A stretch of DNA of 64,000 nt from Thalassolituus oleivorans MIL-1 (lineage in GTDB: Bacteria; Pseudomonadota; Gammaproteobacteria; Pseudomonadales; Oceanobacteraceae): the NCBI RefSeq assembly GCF_000355675.1, contig NC_020888.1, positions 531,001 through 595,000 on the forward strand, read 5' to 3'. Shown here piece by piece: positions 34,332 to 42,557 of the stretch; the stretch's first letter is position 1, and each line of letters starts with the position of its first letter. The notes below the pieces were generated by a model, which worked only from the letters and a program-made list of their open reading frames with translations, was not told the origin of the DNA and made no database searches. A program made the position numbers and the translations under genes.

Positions 34332-36731
34332 ATGCGTACTGAAAGTGACCTTCATGATTATCTGCGCGACCGCAATTTGTCAGCTACGGCGATCGAATAT
34401 ATCCGCCAAAGCTGGATTAACCCATCCAGAATGGTCGGGGTCCATGCCCGAACCAACGTTGTCTCTTTCGTACCCAGTCGAAAGTTGCATGGCAAAACCT
34501 ACTCAACCGAGAGCCGTTCTCCTGAGAGAGCATTCCTCACTCTGTGTGAGTTTGACGATGATGTTATTTGTGCACTAGATCAACCTGATCCAATACAGAT
34601 AGAACGAACCCAAAAGAATGGTAATAGGCGAAGAGGAAGCTACACGCCAGATGCGGTCATTCTGACGCGTAATGTCGCTAGGGTTGTGGAGGTGAAAGGT
34701 GCCTGCGATGTGGAAAACTATCTCACAAAGAATCCTGCTGACTGGACGCGTTCTGAATCCGGCGATGTACTTTTTCTCCCTGCACGCAAGGCGTTCGCTG
34801 AATTGGGCTTAGAGCATGTTGTATATGTGTATGATCATGAGGACAGATTTCTAGTTGAAAATCTGGATCTGATACTACAGGCCAGAGATCAAGAGTCCCC
34901 TGTGGTGCTGGATCGAAATAGCGCAAAAAAGCTTTTGCGAAATGCCTGTGCGATCACACTAAATGACCTGAGAGTGAAATTAAAACTCAAAGATCTGACG
35001 CCTCTGATACATGCTATTGATAAAGGTATCTTGGTGGCGGACCTCAAGAAGCATCGATTAGCCAATTCTACAAGCTGTCTTGTTTCGTTGAATCGAGACC
35101 TGTTAGAGCATGCCATTGAACTCAGTAACAAGCAGCGAGTGTATTGGGACGGTCTAGCCGAGAGCGGTGATCTGCAATTGATACCAACATTGAAGAGTGC
35201 TGAGCATGCGTTAAAAAGGCTAAAAAAACTCCAATCAGAATATACCACGCGTAGTATTCGCCGCTGGAAAACTCAAGTTAAGCTGGGTCTTGAACGTGAC
35301 CTGAGTGAATTTCAGGCGCTGATTCCGATGATTCATCTACGCGGGAATCGCAATCGGAAAATTCCTGCAGTCGTAGATGAACTGCTTATGGATTACCTGC
35401 TGCACTCATTTGCTCAGGAGCAAGGAATATCGATTTATCGCGGTTATTTGCGATATAAAGATCTGGCGTTAATGACGCATCCGCAGTTTAACCCGGTTTC
35501 CCGGCAGACTTTTAGTACCCGGCTAGATCAGATACCTAGGGAAATAATTGGTGAGGCGCGTGGAGGTAAGCGCAAGCGTAACGCCATGACTGCACCAACG
35601 GATCCTCAAATGCGGAGTTTAAAGACAACTATTCCATGGCAACGAGCCGCTGTAGATCACTATCTCGCTGATATTTTTCTCATCGTATTCTCCAGATCTG
35701 GTGAGGTTTATGTTGAGCGTCCATGGGTGACCGCTCTAGTAGATTTGGCTACATCAAAAATTCTTGGTTTATGTATCTCATTCTGTTCGCCATCGCGCCG
35801 ATCAGTATCCAAAGTCTTACGCGACTGTGTTCGCAGGCATGGGAGATTACCTCGGGAAATTATCGTGGACAGAGGCGCGGATTTTAAATCCGTTTATATG
35901 GCATCCTTTATGGCTCACTATGGTTTGATACTGAGTATGCGACCAGCTAGCTATCCTGAGTTTGGTGGAGAGGTGGAGGGATTTTTCGGTGAGTTTTTGA
36001 AACAGTGGTTGTGCCAGCGTCCAGGTAATATGGCTGATTACAAAGAGGTCCGTTCGGTGGATGGGAATAAGGCACCTAGGAAAGCGGCTATCCTGCAACC
36101 CATAGACTTTTACGAGGAACTTTGGACATTTTGTGAATGGCGCGAGAACAAATGCAGAGGAACGGGGAGCAATTCAATTGAATTTGAATTTTCTGATGGG
36201 AGTGAGCGATACCCATTCTATGCGAAGCAAATAAGCTACGACTCGGAGTTTATTACTGTTACGGCTGTGGAGGATAAAAGATACAGCTTCAGTTATCAGA
36301 AGGGGATTAATATTAAGAACATCTGGTATTACACCCCAGCTCTGAAAAAACTTAATGGCAGGGCAAAAAAAGTCGATGTAAGAATTGATCCTGAAAATCC
36401 TAACCTGATATTTGCCAAGATAGAAGACCAGTGGGAACCTTGTTATAGCTCTGAGATCAACGCCTACTCAGCTAAATGTGCTGCACATCAGCTCGTAGAA
36501 GGAATGATTAAGCATGAAGCATCAAATCTCCGGGCCAAAATTGGCCACCAACATGATTTGGAACTTGCGAAAAAAATCAGAGAGTTAGACGAATTTAAAA
36601 AGCAGACCAAAACAACACCAATGCTAGACGTCACTATTCTAGAGGACGAACCAGCGGTTGCTGAAAACATATTCAGTCATGCAATCGGTGCCAAACTACG
36701 CCCTATCAACATTCAAAAGTGGGGGGCATGA
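34332..36731 (+). CDS. tnsAB: TnsA-TnsB fusion transposase
   Basis: A 799-residue protein joining both Tn7 end-cleaving activities. Residues 1-200 are a TnsA-like endonuclease with E65 (in SPERAFL), D107 (in YTPDAVI) and E120-V-K122, matching the catalytic E...D...(Q/E)xK pattern. After a helical DNA-binding stretch (about 200-430) comes the TnsB/rve DDE domain with D442 (AVDHYLADIFL), D513 (IIVDRGADF) and E549 (GGEVEGFFGEF), 35 residues after the second D. The C-terminal 200 residues include a small beta domain and a tail likely to contact TnsC. The intact catalytic set suggests cut-and-paste activity. Fused TnsAB proteins are known in some Tn7-like elements. Confidence 0.9.
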   Translation: MRTESDLHDYLRDRNLSATAIEYIRQSWINPSRMVGVHARTNVVSFVPSRKLHGKTYSTESRSPERAFLTLCEFDDDVICALDQPDPIQIERTQKNGNRRRGSYTPDAVILTRNVARVVEVKGACDVENYLTKNPADWTRSESGDVLFLPARKAFAELGLEHVVYVYDHEDRFLVENLDLILQARDQESPVVLDRNSAKKLLRNACAITLNDLRVKLKLKDLTPLIHAIDKGILVADLKKHRLANSTSCLVSLNRDLLEHAIELSNKQRVYWDGLAESGDLQLIPTLKSAEHALKRLKKLQSEYTTRSIRRWKTQVKLGLERDLSEFQALIPMIHLRGNRNRKIPAVVDELLMDYLLHSFAQEQGISIYRGYLRYKDLALMTHPQFNPVSRQTFSTRLDQIPREIIGEARGGKRKRNAMTAPTDPQMRSLKTTIPWQRAAVDHYLADIFLIVFSRSGEVYVERPWVTALVDLATSKILGLCISFCSPSRRSVSKVLRDCVRRHGRLPREIIVDRGADFKSVYMASFMAHYGLILSMRPASYPEFGGEVEGFFGEFLKQWLCQRPGNMADYKEVRSVDGNKAPRKAAILQPIDFYEELWTFCEWRENKCRGTGSNSIEFEFSDGSERYPFYAKQISYDSEFITVTAVEDKRYSFSYQKGINIKNIWYYTPALKKLNGRAKKVDVRIDPENPNLIFAKIEDQWEPCYSSEINAYSAKCAAHQLVEGMIKHEASNLRAKIGHQHDLELAKKIRELDEFKKQTKTTPMLDVTILEDEPAVAENIFSHAIGAKLRPINIQKWGA

Positions 36732-36733
36732 TA

Positions 36734-37807
36734 ATGGATGAGTTGAACAATATCGACATTGCACGGGTTTCCAACCTGAATTTTAAAATTCTACATCGCA
36801 ACTGGAAAACGGCCTTTGCAGAACTCTTTGTGCTAATGACGACGGCCATGCCAGGTGAGGTTATCTCTATCGTTGGTCCAACCCGAGCTGGTAAAACTGA
36901 ATTACTACGCCAATTAGGGGATGTCGTTTGCGGTGTCGGGCATGGGCAGGGCGATGAGCAGCCAATTGTCTCAATTGAGCTTGTAAATGACGATGCCCAT
37001 GCAAAATTCAGCTTCCGGTCGTTTATCCTGCAGGCGTTAGAAATGGTACGCCACCCGTTCTATTCGTCAGGTTGTGCAGATGGCTGGGGGGATGCGATAG
37101 TCGACTCTCGTATTGAGCGAGCCAGAGAAAAAACGCTAAACCGGGCTCTGATCCGAGCTCTAATACAAAGGAGGACGCGCTTCCTGATCATAGATGAGGC
37201 GCAGCATATGCGTTATGTCAGCAGCCAAGCTATGGCTGCTGTGGGTGTAATGGATGCCCTGAAGTCCATGGCCAAGAAGGCTAACGTTGTATTAATAATT
37301 GCAGGTACCTATCCGATACTAGAGGCCATTAACCGATCTTCACACTTGGAGGGGCGCAAATATGGCGTACACCTCTCGCGTTATCACCAAACCGAAGCCG
37401 ATCTGGCTGAGTTTCAGTGGATACTGGCACACTATGACGCAGTGCTAGATCTCGATGAATCATTACCTAGCTTAATGCACTGTACTGAGCTCTTGTATCG
37501 CGGAACATTTGGTTGTATCGGGCTTGTACGAGCTTGGCTATATCATGCCTCCGCAGTGGCGGCAGCCCATCAAAAAAAAATCGACTTAGCGCTTCTTCAG
37601 GAAACTATGAAATCTCCCATGCAGCTGTACTCAATAGCGGACGAGATCCTTACAGGTGAAACCATATTGGGATTGACGCCTTGCGATGCGTTGAGATCAG
37701 CTGTTAGGCCTAAAGCCCCAATAGTAGCAACGAAGAAAACACGTAAAACTGTTACCAAACCCTTTCAACGAAAGGCGAAACGTTTTGAGCCTGAAAACCG
37801 GATGTGA
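36734..37807 (+). CDS. tnsC: TnsC-like AAA+ ATPase
   Basis: A 357-residue ATPase that relays target choice to the transposase. Walker A is VGPTRAGKT near residues 47-55, Walker B is RFLIIDEAQHM near 148-158, and a sensor-like VVLIIAGTYPIL follows. The C-terminal 60 residues are basic (KKTRKTVTKPFQRKAKRF), probably for DNA contact. Start chosen at 36734 (MDELNN); an upstream in-frame ATG at 36719 overlaps tnsAB by 13 bases and is equally possible. The length is shorter than Tn7 TnsC (about 555) and like TniB/TnsC of simpler elements. Confidence 0.87.
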   Translation: MDELNNIDIARVSNLNFKILHRNWKTAFAELFVLMTTAMPGEVISIVGPTRAGKTELLRQLGDVVCGVGHGQGDEQPIVSIELVNDDAHAKFSFRSFILQALEMVRHPFYSSGCADGWGDAIVDSRIERAREKTLNRALIRALIQRRTRFLIIDEAQHMRYVSSQAMAAVGVMDALKSMAKKANVVLIIAGTYPILEAINRSSHLEGRKYGVHLSRYHQTEADLAEFQWILAHYDAVLDLDESLPSLMHCTELLYRGTFGCIGLVRAWLYHASAVAAAHQKKIDLALLQETMKSPMQLYSIADEILTGETILGLTPCDALRSAVRPKAPIVATKKTRKTVTKPFQRKAKRFEPENRM

Positions 37808-37816
37808 GGCGCGTAC

Positions 37817-39127
37817 ATGAATCGATTATTTCCGATACCATTACTGGGACAGGGTACTTCAGAAATAGAATCACTGCCGTCATATGTTTTTCGGCTCGCA
37901 TATGAGCATGGTATTTCAGTCGGAGCTCTTCTGAAAGCCATTGATTCAATACCTGAATTCAGTCGGAGTAAGTCTAGAGGGTGGCCAGGTGGCAGAGCAG
38001 GCATTGAAGATATTTCGCGAGTAAACGGAACCTCAAAAAAATTACGTACAATTTTATCGGAGCTCACGGGGCAAGATCTTTTCTGTTCGACATTAGATTT
38101 TTTAGAAGCCAAGGTCTTTCGAGTCAGTTGTGAAATTACTGGTTTTAGATGGTGTCCTGAATGTTTTTTAGAGATGTCTGAAATTGGCTCAACTCGGTAT
38201 ATTAAACAGCTCTGGCATATGATTGCCATAACTCATTGCCCATTGCACAAAACGCCATTAGTAGCGAACTGCCCCAAATGTGGTACTGGTCAATTCTCAA
38301 TGAAGGCAGAGCTTCATATCGGCTGGTGTTCTAAATGTGGACAATCTCTCGCGAGCAGACAGAAGCCACTATCCGCCGCCGATATACAGCCATCTTGGGG
38401 ATGTCAGTCGAGCGATATATATGAAATTTTTACCACGACTGCGCGAGAGAAACATAGTAAGTCTGAGCCTCTAGTATTTAAACATTTCAATCGGGAGATT
38501 ATTGACAACTACATTTTAGGCAGGGTTAAGCAAGGGTTTTTGTTATATGGATCAGAAGATCGGATGACTGAGTATCTGGAGAGGGGGAAAGGAAATTTCT
38601 GGAGTCTGCCGACGTTGCGGCGATTGGCATATGTTCTAAACGTAACTCTATACGATTTGCTGTCAGAAAATTATGGTATGAATCCTCTTTTTCATGAAGA
38701 AACTGCAGATAAAGAACTACCAAATCAGTTTAAACCCAAAAAGAAGGTGAGAAGAAATCATAAGGAGGAGTATCAGAAGTTGTTAAAACTTGTAGCTGAA
38801 CAGTCGTTTCCACCCAGTCTCAAGAAACTGGCTAGGTTATCTAATGTTTCAGTTGGGTATCTTGAATATCGATTTCCAAACCTAGTCCGCAAAGTGGTTG
38901 AGGAATCTCAGACCTACCAGAAGCAACAAAAAATGATTAGAGGTTACGAAGCGCAAGCGGCAGCGATCAGATTTTTCACTGATGATCGCTATGCTGATCA
39001 TAGTCAATCTCGCAAAGAAGCATACCGGGTTCTGAAGGAGGAAACTGGGCTGCCCAAGTGGGTACTGAAAAATGCGATTCAGGACGTTTATGGCGTTCTG
39101 AATTCAGATAAAAAGTACAACGCTTGA
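37817..39127 (+). CDS. tniQ: TniQ/TnsD-like target-site selector
   Basis: A 436-residue TniQ-family protein. The N-terminal domain starts FPIPLLGQGTSEIESLPSYVFRLA, the usual TniQ opening. Zinc-finger cysteines and histidines follow: WCPEC near 113-117, HCPLHKTPLVANCPKCG near 140-156 and GWCSKCGQ near 169-176. The second half is a helix-turn-helix-rich region (LKKLARLSNVSVGYLEYRFP; KEETGLPKWVLKNAI), like the DNA-binding tail of TnsD. It is longer than the Cas-associated TniQ (about 400 or less) and shorter than Tn7 TnsD (508). It probably recognises a DNA site directly. Confidence 0.85.
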   Translation: MNRLFPIPLLGQGTSEIESLPSYVFRLAYEHGISVGALLKAIDSIPEFSRSKSRGWPGGRAGIEDISRVNGTSKKLRTILSELTGQDLFCSTLDFLEAKVFRVSCEITGFRWCPECFLEMSEIGSTRYIKQLWHMIAITHCPLHKTPLVANCPKCGTGQFSMKAELHIGWCSKCGQSLASRQKPLSAADIQPSWGCQSSDIYEIFTTTAREKHSKSEPLVFKHFNREIIDNYILGRVKQGFLLYGSEDRMTEYLERGKGNFWSLPTLRRLAYVLNVTLYDLLSENYGMNPLFHEETADKELPNQFKPKKKVRRNHKEEYQKLLKLVAEQSFPPSLKKLARLSNVSVGYLEYRFPNLVRKVVEESQTYQKQQKMIRGYEAQAAAIRFFTDDRYADHSQSRKEAYRVLKEETGLPKWVLKNAIQDVYGVLNSDKKYNA

Positions 39128-39190
39128 AATGATATACGAATCAATTTTTGGTAGAACTGGACGATCTGACCATAACCAACCCAAGCGATC

Positions 39191-39235
39191 ATGAAAAAGG
39201 CATACCGACAGTTAACTCTAAAGCAACGTTGGTAA
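39191..39235 (+). pseudogene. Possible IS30-family transposase remnant
   Basis: A 14-codon frame reading MKKAYRQLTLKQRW then stop. The pattern M-x-x-x-Y-x-x-LT-x-x-QR is how IS30-family transposases begin. Nothing else of such an element is visible before the IS66 end at 39277. At this length chance similarity is possible. Confidence 0.3.
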
Positions 39236-39276
39236 GTTCAAGCATTTCCACTATTAAGGATCTTTTATGAATAAAC

Positions 39277-39297
39277 GTAAGCGCTCAAACAACCCCA
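39277..39297 (+). repeat. IS66 left terminal inverted repeat
   Basis: This 21-bp end begins GTAAGCGCTCAAACAACCCC. It is the exact inverse of 41642-41662; including four further bases the match is 24 of 25. Confidence 0.93.
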
Positions 39298-39305
39298 CCT
39301 ACCAA

Positions 39306-40916
39306 TTAAATAACCGCCAGCTCTATATTTTCCGGCAGCAGTTTTTCAATATCTTCCACCGTTTCACAGTGCGGCAATCGCGTCAGTACCGTACGTAAAT
39401 ACGCGTAGGGTTCGAGTCCATTCGCTTTGGCGGTTTCTATTATGCTGTACAGCATGGCGCTGGCCTTTGCACCACGTTGACTATCGCTAAACAGCCAATT
39501 TTTGCGTCCAATCGCAAACGGCCGGATGGCATTTTCGACTGGGTTGTTGTCTATATTCAGTCGGCCATCGCTGATGTATACCGTGAGTTTGTCCCAGTTT
39601 TTATCGAGGTACGCTAAGGCTTCCCCCGTTTTTCCTTTTGGCAGGGTTTGTTGCAACGCTTTATCCAGCCAAGCTCTGAGTTTGTTGAGTTGAGGTTGGC
39701 TTTTTTCTTGTCGAGTTTGATATTTTTGTTCGGCTGCTTGGTCTTTGATGCTGGCTTCGATGGCGTACAGCCCTTTGATCATGGTGATCGCCATGTCGGC
39801 TTTGCTGACTTTGCCTTTTAGGCTTGGGCTGACTTTTTGCGCCTCGATAAATTTACGACGAGCGTGGGCCATGCAGGCAAGTGCTACGATGCCTTGTTGC
39901 TGCCCAATTCGGTGATAACCCGCGTAATCATCAGTTTGCAGGTAGCCTTGATAGTCGCCTAATAGTGAGGCGGCAACGTCGGTACGTCGACGACTCGCGT
40001 AATCAAATAAGATGATGGGATGTTCTCGATCACCGGTTTTTCGGACCCACATGTAGCTGAGACTTTCGGCCGTTTTATCCGGTTCTTTTAACACCTGCAC
40101 CCGAGTTTCATCCATGTGGATGTAGTCGCTATCCAGAAGTTGATCATTCAGCAGGTTATAGAGCGGTTGCAGACATTCACTGCTTTTGATCATCCAGTTG
40201 GCTAAGGTGTTACGCGGTAAATGAATGCCCATTCGTTTGAAAATGGTTTCCATCCGGTAGAGAGGTAAACCGTCTTGATATTTGGCAACCGCAATGTGGG
40301 CGAGTAAGCCTGGGCTGGCATTGCTCTTAGGAAGCGGTTGTTTCGGAAGTTCAGCAATGTGCACGCCGTTTTCGCAGGCCTTACACGCGTATTTTTTGCG
40401 GGCATGAACGAGCACCTGAACCACAGCAGGAATAATATCCAGTTGTTCGCTGGTGTCTTCACCGATGCAGGTTTTTACACAGCCACATTCACAACGTTTA
40501 TCGACTTCAGCAAGATCGTGTTCGATACGTACTCGCGGTAATACCGCAGGCAGAGGTTTACGGCCGGAGGCTTTTTTAGGCGCAGACGATACAGCATCAG
40601 AGGCTGATTCTGCGGTGCTCACTTCTGCATCAATGGACTCTGCGATTTCAGGAGCGGAGGCATCATCCTCACGTTCGACTTCATCAAACAATTCGGCTTG
40701 CCGATCACTCTTCTCGCTGCTTTTACCAAACTGACGCTGTTTAAACAGAATGATCTGCTCTTCCAAAAACTGGATACGTGATTGCTTTTGGCTAATTAAT
40801 TGTTCTTTTTTCTCCAACTGATTTTGTTGCGATTGCAATAACTGACTCTGCGCTAAAAGCTGTTGTTTTAGCGCAACAATATCGTCAGGTAAGTGATCAG
40901 TCGGTGGTGTTTTCAT
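39306..40916 (-). CDS. tnpC: IS66 family transposase TnpC
   Basis: A 536-residue IS66 DDE transposase. An N-terminal coiled coil rich in Gln (LLAQSQLLQSQQNQLEKKEQ, residues about 14-45) precedes FKQRQFGKSSEK, typical of the family. A zinc finger CECGCVKTC...CKACENG lies near 137-185. The catalytic domain includes YIHMDETRVQVL (first D, about 265), DDYAGYHR (second D, about 330) and NNPVENAIRPFAIGRKNWLF (catalytic E) near 460. It catalyses transposition of the element. Confidence 0.93.
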   Translation of the reverse strand: MKTPPTDHLPDDIVALKQQLLAQSQLLQSQQNQLEKKEQLISQKQSRIQFLEEQIILFKQRQFGKSSEKSDRQAELFDEVEREDDASAPEIAESIDAEVSTAESASDAVSSAPKKASGRKPLPAVLPRVRIEHDLAEVDKRCECGCVKTCIGEDTSEQLDIIPAVVQVLVHARKKYACKACENGVHIAELPKQPLPKSNASPGLLAHIAVAKYQDGLPLYRMETIFKRMGIHLPRNTLANWMIKSSECLQPLYNLLNDQLLDSDYIHMDETRVQVLKEPDKTAESLSYMWVRKTGDREHPIILFDYASRRRTDVAASLLGDYQGYLQTDDYAGYHRIGQQQGIVALACMAHARRKFIEAQKVSPSLKGKVSKADMAITMIKGLYAIEASIKDQAAEQKYQTRQEKSQPQLNKLRAWLDKALQQTLPKGKTGEALAYLDKNWDKLTVYISDGRLNIDNNPVENAIRPFAIGRKNWLFSDSQRGAKASAMLYSIIETAKANGLEPYAYLRTVLTRLPHCETVEDIEKLLPENIELAVI

Positions 40917-40939
40917 GGGGTTGGATTATACCAAACCCG

Positions 40940-41296
40940 TTAATTTATAGCAGAGTAAAATAGCGTTTCATGCGGTTTATTATTAAAAATATCCAGTCCA
41001 TCCAATAATAAATTCAGTTGATAACCGTCGATGCAAAGGGATGCAGTGTCGGTCGGCTTTAGCCATTTAAAACGTTGCTTTTCCAACCGCTTATACCACA
41101 GCACAAAGCCATTGCGCTCCCAGTACAGTAGCTTAACTTTATCGCGGTTACGATTACAAAAGACGAACAGCGCATTGATCATGGGGTTGAGTTCTAACTC
41201 CTGCTCAATCAGAGCGGACAAGCCATTAATAGACTTGCGCATATCCACCGCGCCTGCGTATAAATACACCTGAACCGATGCGCTAGGCCGAAGCAT
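40940..41296 (-). CDS. tnpB: IS66 accessory protein TnpB
   Basis: About 118 residues from the ATG at 41296 (MLRPSASVQVYLYAGAVDMRKSINGLSALI), the classic IS66 Orf2/TnpB start with VYL..G..DMRKS..GL. It continues ALFVFCNRNRDKVKLLYWERNGFVLWYKRLE. It is required with TnpA for IS66 transposition, although its biochemical role is unclear. Its start overlaps the end of tnpA. Further upstream in-frame ATGs exist but lie in tnpA. Confidence 0.9.
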   Translation of the reverse strand: MLRPSASVQVYLYAGAVDMRKSINGLSALIEQELELNPMINALFVFCNRNRDKVKLLYWERNGFVLWYKRLEKQRFKWLKPTDTASLCIDGYQLNLLLDGLDIFNNKPHETLFYSAIN

Positions 41297-41582
41297 ACAA
41301 AAGCCCTCGATCATTGAGAGCCACCAATAGATCGGGTAAGGCCTCGACTGACAGTTCAATCAACACCTGCGAGCCCAATCGTAGTCGTGCCGGAGCCGAA
41401 GACGTCAGCGTGATAGGGATCAGAGCCTTGGTTTTCGTCGACTCTGTCTTGGGCGACAAACGTTTACGCCAATACTGAAAATTATGAACGGCTATGTTGT
41501 GCTGCTGACAAAAGGCGACTTGGGATAGACCACTCTCGTGCCAGAGATTAAGGTGTTGTTGCCATTGTTCCGATTTGGTCAT
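41283..41582 (-). CDS. tnpA: IS66 accessory protein TnpA
   Basis: A 99-residue protein with an N-terminal helix-turn-helix: WQQHLNLWHESGLSQVAFCQQHNIAVHNFQYWRKRL (residues about 7-42), as in IS66 Orf1. It probably binds the IS ends. It is the first gene of the IS operon, and its start lies about 80 bp inside the right inverted repeat. Confidence 0.9.
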   Translation of the reverse strand: MTKSEQWQQHLNLWHESGLSQVAFCQQHNIAVHNFQYWRKRLSPKTESTKTKALIPITLTSSAPARLRLGSQVLIELSVEALPDLLVALNDRGLLYASA

Positions 41583-41641
41583 GAGCTGTCTCGTTAAATA
41601 ATTTGAAGACAGTTTAGAGGGATTTCGGCGTGGGTTTTAGA

Positions 41642-41662
41642 TGGGGTTGTTTGAGCGCTTAC
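41642..41662 (-). repeat. IS66 right terminal inverted repeat
   Basis: Reads GGGGTTGTTTGAGCGCTTAC on +, the inverse of the left end. The next base to the right begins the truncated DUF4143 sequence, so the IS boundary is sharp. Confidence 0.93.
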
Positions 41663-41663
41663 G

Positions 41664-42080
41664 GTGAAAACACCCAAACTGCACTCGGTCGATACCGGCA
41701 TGATGTGCGCCGTGCGGGGCCTCAATCGGGAGCGCCTGCTGAAACAGCCAGGTGATTTTGGGTTGGTGCTGGAATCCTTCGTCTACAACGAATTGCGCAA
41801 ACAGGCGGTGTGGATCGAGGAGCCCTTGAACTTCTACCACTACCGTGACAAGGACAAGGTGGAGGTCGATGTGATCATTGAAAACGCCATGGGCGATTGT
41901 TTTGCCATTGAAGTCAAAGCGGCGGCAACCTTGAGCACGAAAGATTTTACCGGCTTGAAACGCTTTCAAAGTGTGGCCGGCAAGCGCTTTAAAATCGGTG
42001 TCCTGCTCTACGATGGCGATCATACGACGGCTTTTGGTGACAATCTCTTTGCTGTCCCGCTGGGAGCGCTCTGGTCATGA
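41664..42080 (+). pseudogene. DUF4143 ATPase C-terminal fragment cut by IS66
   Basis: A 138-codon open frame whose product aligns with the C-terminal DUF4143 domain of AAA-type ATPases: TPKLHSVDTGMMCAV at the start, FGLVLESFVYNELRKQ (about residues 33-48), the PD-(D/E)xK-like YRDKDKVEVDVIIE...CFAIEVKAA, and GVLLYDGD near the end. About 250-300 N-terminal residues including the Walker A and B ATPase domain are absent; the break coincides with the IS66 end at 41662. The GTG at 41664 is an internal codon. Its stop overlaps the merR start (ATGA). Confidence 0.82.
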
Positions 42081-42481
42081 ACGAAAACCACACCATTGGC
42101 CAGCTGGCCAAGACAGCAGGTGTCAACGTCGAAACCATCCGCTACTACGAACGCCGTGGTTTGATCCGTCAACCACCCAAACCCGCAGAGGGATACCGTA
42201 CCTACCCAAACGCAACCTTGGCTCGGATTTTATTCATCAAACGCGCCCAGGAACTGGGTTTTACGCTGGAGGAGATCAACAACCTGCTGTCATTGGGCGA
42301 GTCGCATTGCTCGGAAGTCCAGGAGCTGGCCGAAGCAAAGCTGGCCAGCGTGCGTGAAAAAATTAACGATCTACACCGCCTGCAACAGGTGTTGGAAGAG
42401 CTCGTCACACAGTGCCGGACCAATCCTGACAATGCGGCATGTCCTATTGTTGAATCCCTCCAACCTGCTCCTCGTCAATAA
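42077..42481 (+). CDS. merR: Mercury-responsive MerR regulator
   Basis: A 134-residue MerR protein: HTH TIGQLAKTAGVNVETIRYYERRGLI (residues 6-30), a long dimerisation helix, and cysteines C78, C113 and C122. The spacing 35 and 9 is the same as in the three Hg(II)-binding cysteines of Tn501 MerR (82, 117, 126). It should repress and, with Hg(II), activate merT. Unusually merR is on the same strand as merTP rather than divergent. It overlaps the stop of the DUF4143 remnant. Confidence 0.92.
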   Translation: MNENHTIGQLAKTAGVNVETIRYYERRGLIRQPPKPAEGYRTYPNATLARILFIKRAQELGFTLEEINNLLSLGESHCSEVQELAEAKLASVREKINDLHRLQQVLEELVTQCRTNPDNAACPIVESLQPAPRQ

Positions 42482-42493
42482 AAGGCATTGGAC

Positions 42494-42525
42494 TTGACTC
42501 CGTACCTTGGTACGGGACTTACACT
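42494..42525 (+). promoter_or_regulatory. mer promoter and MerR operator
   Basis: The -35 is TTGACT (42494-42499) and the -10 is TACACT (42520-42525), separated by 20 bp, the over-long spacing typical of MerR-controlled promoters. The spacer carries the palindrome CCGTACCTTGGTACGG (42500-42515), closely resembling the mer operator of Tn501/Tn21. Confidence 0.92.
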
Positions 42526-42557
42526 GATTTCACTAGGTCAATAAAGTGGAGTCGGCG

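Larger units (their letters stand above)
33750..39127 (+). mobile_element. Tn7-like transposition module (XRE, TnsAB, TnsC, TniQ)
   Basis: Four co-directional genes encode a regulator, a TnsA-TnsB fusion transposase, an AAA+ regulator and a TniQ/TnsD target selector. The tns genes are close-packed (13-base overlap or 2-base gap, then 9 bases). There are no cas genes or CRISPR repeats in view, so target choice probably rests on TniQ. In Tn7 relatives the tnsA end lies next to the transposon terminus, so the left end is expected between 33546 and 33740. The opposite end is not visible: an IS66 insertion with rearranged flanks separates this module from the metal genes. Confidence 0.85.
39277..41662 (-). 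mobile_element. IS66-family insertion sequence, complete
   Basis: A 2386-bp element with near-perfect terminal inverted repeats and three minus-strand genes in the usual tnpA-tnpB-tnpC order. All three frames are intact, so it may still be mobile. IS66 elements duplicate 8 bp of target on insertion, but the flanks differ: GAATAAAC on the left (39269-39276) and GGTGAAAA on the right (41663-41670). The left side joins the Tn7-like module; the right side joins the middle of a DUF4143 gene. Confidence 0.92.

Noticed and set aside
34192-34578. Open frame overlapping the start of tnsAB
   Set aside because: It reads through the tnsAB start in another frame and shows no protein-like composition.
33738-39127. 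Assignment to the Tn402/Tn5053 mercury transposon family
   Set aside because: Those elements have a TniA without TnsA and carry tniR and res; here a TnsA nuclease triad is fused to the DDE domain and no resolvase is present.
39267-39398. 44-codon frame with a good ribosome site running into IS66
   Set aside because: Only the first three codons precede the IS end; the rest is antisense to tnpC. It is the cut start of a lost gene, not a gene.
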